Positions 58,203 to 64,000 of a DNA stretch of 64,000 nt are shown piece after piece; the first letter of the stretch is position 1, and every line of letters starts with the position of its first letter. Below the pieces are notes generated by a model. That model was not told where the DNA came from. It made no database searches and worked only from the letters and a program-made list of their open reading frames with translations. This stretch comes from Mycobacterium sp. SMC-2. GTDB taxonomy: Bacteria; Actinomycetota; Actinomycetes; Mycobacteriales; Mycobacteriaceae. The DNA lies in contig NZ_CP079863.1 of assembly GCF_025263485.1 (NCBI RefSeq), positions 5,332,001 to 5,396,000 of the forward strand, given 5' to 3'. Both the position numbers and the translations under genes were made by a program.

Positions 58203-59233
58203 CATTGCGGTTCGGGCTGCTCTGGCCCTTCCGCAATCCCGAGTGGGCCCGCGTCGAGTGGGACGTGTTGTACCGCTCACACCTCGACCTCATCGTCGCG
58301 TCCGAACGAATGGGCTTCGACGAGGCGTGGCTGACCGAACATCACTTCATCGACGACGGATACTCCCCGTCGCTGTTACCGATCGGCGCCGCCATCGCGG
58401 CACGGACACAACGGATTCGCATCGGAACGTTCCTGATGCTGCTGCCGCTGCACAACCCGGTGCGCGTCGCGGAGGATGTCGCCACACTGGACCTCATCTC
58501 CGGCGGACGGTTCGACCTCGGCGTCGGGTTGGGATACCGGAAACGCGAGTTCGACGATCAGGGCATCCCGGCTCGCGAGCGCGCCGGGCGCATGCAGGAA
58601 AACCTGACGATCGTGCGCCGGCTGCTGTCGGGCGAGTCCGTCACGATCGACGGGCGCTACACCAGGTTGCACGACATTCGCATCTCCCCGCCCGCCCTGC
58701 AGCGGCCGCACCCACCGATCTGGGTCGGCGGCACGGCGCCGATAGCCGTGGAGCGGGCCGCGCGGATGGGCCTGCACTTCCTCGCTGGCGGCCCTGGATC
58801 GGTCGACATCTACGACGACGCCCTGCGCGCCAACGGTAAGGATCCGTACGATTTCCACGTCGCCGCGATGCGGCCCACCTTAGTCGCGTCCACCCGCGAA
58901 CGGGCCTGGGAGATCGCAGCAAAACCGTTGCGCTACATGGCGGCCGGGTACATGCGGTGGACCGCCGAGGCCACAGGTGGGCTCGATCCGCCCGAAAGCA
59001 CCGTAACGTTGCCATCGGTCGAGGAGATCATCCGCGAACAGTCTTTTGACTTCTTCGGCGAAGGCGTACTGGTCGGAACGCCGGACGACGTCATCGCCCA
59101 GATCGAGGAATACCGAGAAAACTCTCGGCTAACCGATCTGGTGTGCGGCATGGCGCTTCCGGGCATGCCGCCGGGGCAGATCCGCTCCGGGATGGAATTG
59201 TTTGCGCGAGAGGTTATCCCGCACTTCCGCTGA
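58199..59233 (+). CDS. Luciferase-like (LLM class) flavin-dependent oxidoreductase 1
   Basis: The start is ATG 58199 in an ATGA overlap with the TetR. The 344-residue TIM-barrel protein has EAWLTEHHFIDDGYSPSLLPIGAAIAARTQRIRIGTFLMLLPLHNPVRVAEDVATLDLISGGRFDLGVGLGYRKREFD, the classical LLM core, with FMN/F420-binding context further on. Members use FMNH2 or F420. In mycobacteria F420-dependent members are common. The right-hand LuxC-LuxE genes of a true luciferase operon are 45 kb away, so light emission is not implied. It belongs to the family C regulon with the HsaA-like protein. Confidence 0.9.
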   Translation: MTLRFGLLWPFRNPEWARVEWDVLYRSHLDLIVASERMGFDEAWLTEHHFIDDGYSPSLLPIGAAIAARTQRIRIGTFLMLLPLHNPVRVAEDVATLDLISGGRFDLGVGLGYRKREFDDQGIPARERAGRMQENLTIVRRLLSGESVTIDGRYTRLHDIRISPPALQRPHPPIWVGGTAPIAVERAARMGLHFLAGGPGSVDIYDDALRANGKDPYDFHVAAMRPTLVASTRERAWEIAAKPLRYMAAGYMRWTAEATGGLDPPESTVTLPSVEEIIREQSFDFFGEGVLVGTPDDVIAQIEEYRENSRLTDLVCGMALPGMPPGQIRSGMELFAREVIPHFR

Positions 59234-59251
59234 CGGTGGTCGAGTTCGTTG

Positions 59252-60448
59252 TCAGCCGACGATGGCGGGCAGCGCGTCCCATCCCCGCAATGCGGGCGAC
59301 GACGCCATGCGGGCGTTGTCGATGTCGATGTGCCACTGGGGGAAGCGTTTCAGCAACTCCTCCAAGGCAATCCGGCCCTCGAGCCGGGCCAGGGCGGCGC
59401 CGAGGCAATAGTGCGCGCCGATGCCGAAGCTCAGGTGCTTGACGGGCTCGCGGTGGATGTCGAAGCGGTCGCCCTCGGCGAATCGGCGGTGGTCGCGGTT
59501 AGCGGAAGCCATGAGAAACAACATGGCGCTGCCCTCGGGCACGGTTTGGCCGTAGAACTCGGCGTCCGCGGCAACGTACCGGGCGAACTGATGCCCCGGC
59601 GGTTCGAAGCGCAACACCTCCTCGATGGCCTGCGGGATCAGGGAGGGGTCGTCGACGAGTTGACGCCGCTGGTCGGGATGATCGGCCAGCACCTTGCCGG
59701 TCCAGGCGATCAGGTGACCGGTGGTCTCGGCGCCGGCACTGGCGAGAAGTGTGGTGTAGGTGAGCACTTCCGCTCGCGTCAAGGGCCGGGTGGTCCCGTC
59801 TTCGTCGGTGACTTCGGAATTGATCAGGTCGGTCATGAGGTCGTCGGACGGGTGCGCCGCACGCCAGTCGATGTACTCCGCGAACGACTCGCCGGTGGCG
59901 AATCCCTCCTCGAAGTCCATCGGCTTCCCCTCCTCAGTGCGCAGGCTCTTGTCCGTCTGCCGGCGATGGGACTCCTGGTCCGCCTCCGGTATACCCAGCA
60001 GCATCCCCATCGTCCGCATCGGCACCTGAGCGCCGAGGTCGGCGATGAAGTCGAACCGGCCGGCGCCGACGAGCGGGTCCAGGCTCCGGGCGCAAAAAGC
60101 ACGTACCTTGGGTTCCAGCTCCGCGATCCGGCGCGGAGTGAACACGCCGGCGAGCACCCGCCGGTGCCTGGTGTGGATGGGCGGGTCTTCGTAGATGAAC
60201 ATCCCGGGCGGCATCGTGATGTCGGCGCGAATGAAATCCAGGATCCCCCCGCGGCCCGAGATGAAGGTTTCATTGTCGAGAAGGACGCGTTCCACGTCGT
60301 CGGCCCGGCTGACGGCATAGAAGTCGTGTCTGTCGTTGTAGTAGAGCGGGCACTCCTCGCGCATCCGCCGGTACACCGGGTAGGGGTCGGCGTCGATCGC
60401 GGGATCGTACGGGTCGTAGTACACGTCGCTTCGACTCTTCACCGCCAC
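59252..60448 (-). CDS. Cytochrome P450
   Basis: The start is taken at GTG 60448 after GGAGGAGATCG; the ORF extends to 60502 without support. The 398-residue P450 has AGAETTGHL (238-246), an EEVLR ExxR helix and LSFGIGAHYCLGAALARLEG with Cys348. It is unlike the four other P450s in the I-helix and haem flanks. A family C operator (60484-60499) lies 36 bases upstream, so it is probably co-regulated with the HsaA-like protein. No ferredoxin gene is adjacent. The 3' end is 18 bases from the luciferase-like gene on the other strand. Confidence 0.93.
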   Translation of the reverse strand: MAVKSRSDVYYDPYDPAIDADPYPVYRRMREECPLYYNDRHDFYAVSRADDVERVLLDNETFISGRGGILDFIRADITMPPGMFIYEDPPIHTRHRRVLAGVFTPRRIAELEPKVRAFCARSLDPLVGAGRFDFIADLGAQVPMRTMGMLLGIPEADQESHRRQTDKSLRTEEGKPMDFEEGFATGESFAEYIDWRAAHPSDDLMTDLINSEVTDEDGTTRPLTRAEVLTYTTLLASAGAETTGHLIAWTGKVLADHPDQRRQLVDDPSLIPQAIEEVLRFEPPGHQFARYVAADAEFYGQTVPEGSAMLFLMASANRDHRRFAEGDRFDIHREPVKHLSFGIGAHYCLGAALARLEGRIALEELLKRFPQWHIDIDNARMASSPALRGWDALPAIVG

Positions 60449-60483
60449 GCTCGATCTCCTCCGGGCCGCTGTGTACGAGCTGT

Positions 60484-60499
60484 TTAGTCGGACGCCTAA
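60484..60499. promoter_or_regulatory. Candidate operator, family C (TTAGTCGGACGCCTAA)
   Basis: TTAGTCG-GA-CGCCTAA, a seven-base inverted repeat with one mismatch, lies between the SDR stop (60554) and the P450 start (60448) and faces the P450 gene. The spacing and half sites match those at 56326 and 61562. Confidence 0.62.
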
Positions 60500-60553
60500 C
60501 ACGCACCATACGGTGGCGGTATTTCGCAGACAAGCCCCGAATTATGCGGCCGG

Positions 60554-61435
60554 CTAAGCCGATATCCCGGGGTCGGGGATCGGTTGCCAGATCGGGGAGC
60601 CGCGTTGCGCGCGCAGCGAGGGAATGACCCTGCCGTCGACGTCGGTGATGCCGTACTCGGCGGCGAGTTCGGCGGTGATGAAGGTGCCCCCGGAGCGCCG
60701 CATCAGCTGCGGGTCGGTGGCCAGCGCGGAGATCACCCGACCGGGGAACTCGGGCGAGCACCCGATGGCGGGGTTCGTCACCGTCGCCTTCGACATTTCG
60801 GGATTGCGCGCGAGGTTGGCTTGCGCCCTTTCGGTCAGCGTGAGGCCCTGCCAGAGCGAGATTGAAGCGACGTTGTGCGGTTGCAATTCGATCGCCATGT
60901 CATGCGCCATCCGATCGACCGCCGCCTTGCACATCCCGAAGACGACACCGTAGGTGTACGTGACGCCGACGTACCCCGAGATGGCGACGATCAACCCGGA
61001 CCGCTGTGCGGCCATGATCGGCGCGGCATGCCAGGCGGCGACGAAGTTCGAGCGGACGCCGACGTCGACCATCTCCCAATTGCTAAGTGGCTTCTCCCAG
61101 AAAGGCTTCGGGTCCGTTAGGTCCTCGGGGATCGCGAACGCATTGTTGACCAGGACGTCGAGCCTCCCCCGCTCGCGCCGGACGCGCTCGAAGAGCTCCG
61201 CGACCTGCTCGTCGTCGGAATGGTCCACTCGCACGGCGACCCCCGTCCCGCCGCGCCGATCGACCTCTGCCGCCGTGTCGCCGACTGTGCCGGGCAGCGG
61301 GTGGCCGCCTGCCGATAGTGTGCGCCCGGTGACGTAGACGGTCGCGCCCTGCGCCCCCAGCGCAAGGGCGACGCCTTTGCCGATCCCCCGGCTCGCCCCG
61401 GTCACGACCGCGACTTTGCCGGTTAGCCCTGCCAT
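60554..61435 (-). CDS. SDR-family protein (DHRS1-like) with Phe in place of the catalytic Tyr
   Basis: The start is taken at ATG 61435 (293 residues); the ORF extends to 61519 into a non-coding region. It has TGASRGIG (12-19), NNAF (97-100, NNAG variant) and GYVGVT after Ser153. The expected YxxxK reads FGMCK (Phe166, Lys170): the codon is TTC. DHRS1-like proteins normally have YGVGK here. The substitution should abolish or greatly weaken classical hydride-transfer chemistry. It is not obviously a pseudogene, as the rest of the frame is intact. The family B-like site at 61510 and the family C site at 61562 lie upstream. Confidence 0.85.
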   Translation of the reverse strand: MAGLTGKVAVVTGASRGIGKGVALALGAQGATVYVTGRTLSAGGHPLPGTVGDTAAEVDRRGGTGVAVRVDHSDDEQVAELFERVRRERGRLDVLVNNAFAIPEDLTDPKPFWEKPLSNWEMVDVGVRSNFVAAWHAAPIMAAQRSGLIVAISGYVGVTYTYGVVFGMCKAAVDRMAHDMAIELQPHNVASISLWQGLTLTERAQANLARNPEMSKATVTNPAIGCSPEFPGRVISALATDPQLMRRSGGTFITAELAAEYGITDVDGRVIPSLRAQRGSPIWQPIPDPGISA

Positions 61436-61509
61436 TTGGAATTCCGGCCTTCCCGGATGCCCCGGCGGACACCCTATGCGTAAGTGTGCCGCATCTTTCG
61501 AACTAGCCG

Positions 61510-61522
61510 AGTTGGTCAACTA
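61510..61522 (-). promoter_or_regulatory. Family B-like site (TAGTTGACCAACT on the minus strand)
   Basis: AGTTG-GT-CAACT (61510-61521) is a perfect five-base inverted repeat whose minus strand (TAGTTGACCAACT) matches the first eight bases of family B (TAGTTGAC) exactly. It lies 75 bases before the SDR start at 61435, with a family C site 40 bases further upstream in the same divergent region. Confidence 0.45.
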
Positions 61523-61561
61523 TATACTTGCCCCGGGCGCAGACGCCGTCGTAAGGTCATT

Positions 61562-61577
61562 TTAGTCGGTCGACTAA
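61562..61577. promoter_or_regulatory. Candidate operator, family C, best site (TTAGTCGGTCGACTAA)
   Basis: A perfect seven-base inverted repeat with a two-base spacer, 59 bases before the luciferase-like gene at 61636 and 127 bases before the SDR on the other strand. It is the model for the weaker sites at 56326 and 60484. Confidence 0.68.
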
Positions 61578-61635
61578 TGACCAGGGCAGTCGCATGCTTC
61601 GGCGGGCGGGCCCTGAAGCGGACTTGGAGGCGTAC

Positions 61636-62694
61636 ATGCGAGTGGGACTGCATCTGGGTTACCAGAACCTGCACGGATTGCCCGACGTTCAGACCTTCAT
61701 GCAGGAAACCAATCTCGCCGTCGAAGCCGAGGCCATGGGCTTCGATTACGTCGGTCCCGTCGAACACCACTTCACCGACTACGCGGCGTGTCCGGACCCC
61801 TTTCAGGTGCTGGCGTACATCGCGGCCAAGACCAGCACGATCGATCTCATCACCGCCGCCGTCATCCTGCCCTGGAACAATCCGCTGCGCGTGGTGGAAC
61901 AGGCCCTCGAGCTCGACGTCCTCTCGGAAGGCCGATTGATCCTCGGGATGGGCCGGGGCGCGGCCCGCCGGGAGTTTCGTTCATTCGGGGTGGAACTGGC
62001 CGACTCGCGCGAGATGTTCGATGAGGCCGCCCTGATCGTGATGTCCGGCATCGAAACGGGCATCGTCCAGGCCGACACCAAGTGGTACAAGATTCCCCGC
62101 ACCGAGGTCCGCCCGCGGCCGTTCAAGTCATTCAAGGACCGCACCGTCATGGTGAGCATGTCGCCGTCCTCGGTGGAGGTCGCGGCCAACTACGGTCTCA
62201 AGACGCTGCGCTTCTCACAGGGCGACTGGCGCAACGCCATCCCCGAGATCAACCACTACCGCGAAACCTTCGAGAAGCTGCACGGCAAGACCGCACCCCC
62301 ATTCATAATTTCGGACTTCGTGCTGTGCTTCGATGACAAGCAACGCGTCACGGAATACTGCGACACCTACTTCTCCAAGATGTTCGCCACGGTCGCAAAC
62401 CACTACGAGTTCATGAGCGACCATTTCAAGGAGCTGCCGTCCTACTCCACCTACGCGAACATGGGTATGGCCGCCGCCGCCGCCGGCGGCCCCGACAAGG
62501 CCTACCGGGATTACATCGCGGGCAACATGATCGGCACACCCGAAGCCTTGGTCGAGCACCACAAAATCCGCGAGGAAATGGTGGGCGACTACGAGATGCT
62601 GGCGAACTTCAGCTTCGGTGGCCTGCCGTATGAACTCGTCTACGAGCAGCTGAAGCTGTTCGCCGACAAGGTATTGCCGGATATCAAGGGCTAG
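61636..62694 (+). CDS. Luciferase-like (LLM class) flavin-dependent oxidoreductase 2
   Basis: The start is ATG 61636, preceded by GGAGG; an upstream extension to 61594 is not supported. The 352-residue product has YVGPVEHHFTDYAACPDPFQVLAYIAAKTSTIDLITAAVILPWNNPLRVVEQALELDVLSEGRLILGMGRGAARREF, the LLM core, and PFKSFKDRTVMVSMSPSSVEVAANYGL. It differs considerably from the protein at 58199 and is probably a different enzyme, perhaps FMN-dependent. It faces the family C best site. The 3' end overlaps the AhpD-like gene on the other strand by 11 bases. Confidence 0.9.
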   Translation: MRVGLHLGYQNLHGLPDVQTFMQETNLAVEAEAMGFDYVGPVEHHFTDYAACPDPFQVLAYIAAKTSTIDLITAAVILPWNNPLRVVEQALELDVLSEGRLILGMGRGAARREFRSFGVELADSREMFDEAALIVMSGIETGIVQADTKWYKIPRTEVRPRPFKSFKDRTVMVSMSPSSVEVAANYGLKTLRFSQGDWRNAIPEINHYRETFEKLHGKTAPPFIISDFVLCFDDKQRVTEYCDTYFSKMFATVANHYEFMSDHFKELPSYSTYANMGMAAAAAGGPDKAYRDYIAGNMIGTPEALVEHHKIREEMVGDYEMLANFSFGGLPYELVYEQLKLFADKVLPDIKG

Positions 62695-63280
62695 GCAGGG
62701 GCGCGCTACCCGGCGCCGGCCGCAGACCCCACGTTCCAAACGCCATCGCCGTCAGCACGTAGACACCGACGACGAAAACAAGCTCCATCGCGGCGTGCTC
62801 GCCCAGCGCGTCGGCTAGTGCCTGCCAGGTCTCCCAGCGCGCGCGGCCCTCGGCGAGCAATTCGTCGGTGGCGTCCAGCACCAGCCTATCGGCACCCTCG
62901 AATTCGTCGTTCCCGCGAACGAGGCGGGCGATGTCCTCCTCGGAAATGTCGTTGCGCGGTGCCATTTTCACGTGCTGGCCCCATTCGAAGGCCGACCGAT
63001 GGCGATGGGCGACCCGCAGGATGGTCAGCTCGCGCAGGCGCGCCGGCAGTTCGCCACGGTGCAACAGGAAGCCGTTGAAAGTCAGGAAGGCACGAGCCAT
63101 CTTGGGGTGGTGTACCAACAGGCCGATGATGTCGAATCGGAGCGGGTCCAGAGGGTCTCCCGAGCCGGCCCGAGGCGCCTTCTCGCCCGGCACGCCGAGC
63201 AACGCGCCGAACGCGGCGTACTCATCCTCACCCCACGCCTCGGCTGGGAGCGGCGGCATTCGCTGGTCGGGTGTGCTCAT
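62684..63280 (-). CDS. AhpD/carboxymuconolactone-decarboxylase-family protein
   Basis: This 198-residue protein has ILRVAHRHRSAFEWGQHVKMAPR, resembling the AhpD/CMD core, although without the CxxC of AhpD. DDLLA-type segments (VLDATDELLAEGRARWETWQALADALGEHAAMELVFVVGVYVLTAMAFGTWGL) complete the all-alpha fold. In mycobacteria similar proteins sit in lipid and steroid degradation clusters with no defined reaction. It starts at ATG 63280, overlapping the SDR stop as ATGA, so the two are one unit. Confidence 0.82.
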   Translation of the reverse strand: MSTPDQRMPPLPAEAWGEDEYAAFGALLGVPGEKAPRAGSGDPLDPLRFDIIGLLVHHPKMARAFLTFNGFLLHRGELPARLRELTILRVAHRHRSAFEWGQHVKMAPRNDISEEDIARLVRGNDEFEGADRLVLDATDELLAEGRARWETWQALADALGEHAAMELVFVVGVYVLTAMAFGTWGLRPAPGSAPLPSP

Positions 63281-64000
63281 GTCCTGCGACCTCCGTTGAC
63301 GGGAATTACTTGGCCGGTGATGTACGACGATTCATCCGAGCACAGGAAGATCACCGCGTTGGCGATATCCTCGGGCCGGCCGGCCCGGCGCACCGGCGTG
63401 ATCGCGGCGAAATGCTCGAGGCTCTCGGTGAAGCGGCCCTCGGCGATCGCCTTTTCCAGCATCGGGGTGACCACCATGCCGGGCGGCACGGTGTTGACGG
63501 TGATGCCCTTCGGGCCCAGTTCGAGCGCGAGGCTCTTGGTGAGCCCGATCAGCCCGGCCTTCGAGCTGACGTAGGCCGCCATGCGCGCCTGCCCGCCCTG
63601 AGCGCTCGACGACGAAATGTTCACGATGCGGCCCCATTTCGCGGCCATCATGTCGGGCAGCACCTCCTGTGTGCAGATAAACGGTCCGCGCAGGTTGACC
63701 GCCATTATGCGGTCCCACTCCTCGTCGGTGATCTCGGCGAATTTGCCGAACTGCTCGACACCGGCGCTGTTGACGAGGATCAGTACGGGACCGAACTGGG
63801 CCCGCACCTGCTCGACGGCGGTCCGGACCTGGGTCCGGTCGGAGACATCAACGACATGACCGCTGACTTTGGCGCCGTCAACTCGCAACCGGGCCACCTC
63901 GGCGTGTAACTGATCGCGCTGAACATCGAAAATGGCGACGTTGCTGCCGCGCGCGCCGAGCGCCTCGACGACCGCCAGGCCGAGGCCCGACGCGCCGCCG
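63277..64000 (-). CDS. SDR-family oxidoreductase, N-terminal end beyond the right edge
   Basis: The open frame continues past 63897 to the window edge: the visible start reads GGASGLGLAVVEALGARGSNVAIFDVQRDQLHAEVARLRV, so the first residues, including the rest of TGxxxGxG, are outside. About 241 codons are present. The classical SDR core follows, with VNSAG, ISSSSAQGG (Ser) and the YVSSK pair, and it ends SYITGQVIPVNGGRRT. It resembles the SDR at 3723 (FabG-like). The AhpD-like gene overlaps its stop by four bases. It probably belongs to another hydroxyacyl oxidation step. Confidence 0.9.
   Translation of the reverse strand, partial: GGASGLGLAVVEALGARGSNVAIFDVQRDQLHAEVARLRVDGAKVSGHVVDVSDRTQVRTAVEQVRAQFGPVLILVNSAGVEQFGKFAEITDEEWDRIMAVNLRGPFICTQEVLPDMMAAKWGRIVNISSSSAQGGQARMAAYVSSKAGLIGLTKSLALELGPKGITVNTVPPGMVVTPMLEKAIAEGRFTESLEHFAAITPVRRAGRPEDIANAVIFLCSDESSYITGQVIPVNGGRRT

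Noticed and set aside
1..64000. Mobile elements, CRISPR arrays, tRNA or rRNA genes
   Set aside because: No transposase, integrase, phage gene, regularly spaced repeats or RNA gene signature was found; the repeats seen are short operator-like palindromes and paralogous genes.

Overview
The window looks like a chromosomal segment of a Mycobacterium, or a very close actinobacterial relative. The evidence is high G+C coding DNA with many GTG/TTG starts and 1- or 4-base stop/start overlaps, a YrbE/MlaE-type permease at the left edge, two Mce-associated (Mas) membrane proteins, three SDRs of the mycofactocin-coupled type, five cytochromes P450 with small 3Fe-4S-type ferredoxins, and paired FadE acyl-CoA dehydrogenases. 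I see no rRNA, tRNA, CRISPR array, insertion sequence or phage gene. Nearly all genes are catabolic: oxidation of a hydrophobic, probably isoprenoid-, steroid- or terpenoid-like substrate, its activation to a CoA ester, and beta-oxidation-like or retro-aldol shortening. The substrate is not identifiable from the sequence.

Layout. Positions 1-3442 (minus): aldehyde dehydrogenase, CoA-transferase, two tiny ORFs and the start of a YrbE permease. 3723-6967 (plus): SDR, mycofactocin-type SDR, ferredoxin and P450. 7091-8996: a secreted protein and two Mas proteins. 9021-14837 (minus): a two-subunit FadE pair, a LuxC/LuxE fatty-acid-reductase pair and a TetR. 14907-17372: a broken aldehyde dehydrogenase, a carboxymuconolactone-decarboxylase-like protein and a hydroxyacid dehydrogenase, an arrangement that recalls the M. 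tuberculosis Rv0767c-Rv0771 region. 17602-25670: two amidohydrolases, a Rieske ferredoxin, a hydrolase, a NuoF-like flavoprotein with a ferredoxin, and an epimerase. 25791-32982: a DUF35-thiolase fusion, a hydrolase, two hydroxyacid dehydrogenases, a FadD and a P450. 33036-48560: a second cluster paralogous to the first (amidohydrolase, CoA-transferase, aldehyde dehydrogenase, ferredoxin, P450, FadE pair, NTF2-like protein, split DUF35 and thiolase, tandem GntR regulator, amidohydrolase, SDR, P450). 48592-54280: a probable operon with an APH-type kinase, an ACAD11-like dehydrogenase, a mycofactocin-type SDR, a crotonase and an amidohydrolase. 54403-64000: SDRs, an HsaA-like flavoprotein, a TetR, two luciferase-like oxidoreductases, a P450 and an AhpD-like protein.

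The main result is regulatory. Three different inverted-repeat families sit upstream of different gene sets. Family A (GAGAAT-N3-ATTCTC, five sites) marks the first cluster. Family B (TAGTTGACTAGGT-N11-GGTTAGCT, three full sites and two partial) marks the second, paralogous cluster and probably belongs to the tandem GntR. Family C (TTAGTCG-N2-CGACTAA, three sites) marks the right-hand flavin monooxygenase/P450 genes and probably belongs to the TetR at 57597. The window therefore appears to hold two parallel copies of one oxidation/activation/beta-oxidation pathway wired to different regulators, plus a third, different oxidative module.

Proposed flow in both copies: P450 with ferredoxin hydroxylates, a mycofactocin-type SDR and an aldehyde dehydrogenase oxidise to the acid, a CoA-transferase or FadD makes the thioester, the two-subunit FadE desaturates, and the DUF35-thiolase pair performs a retro-aldol cleavage as ChsH2-Ltp2 does for steroid side chains. 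All assignments are by eye from motifs and family knowledge. No database search was run.
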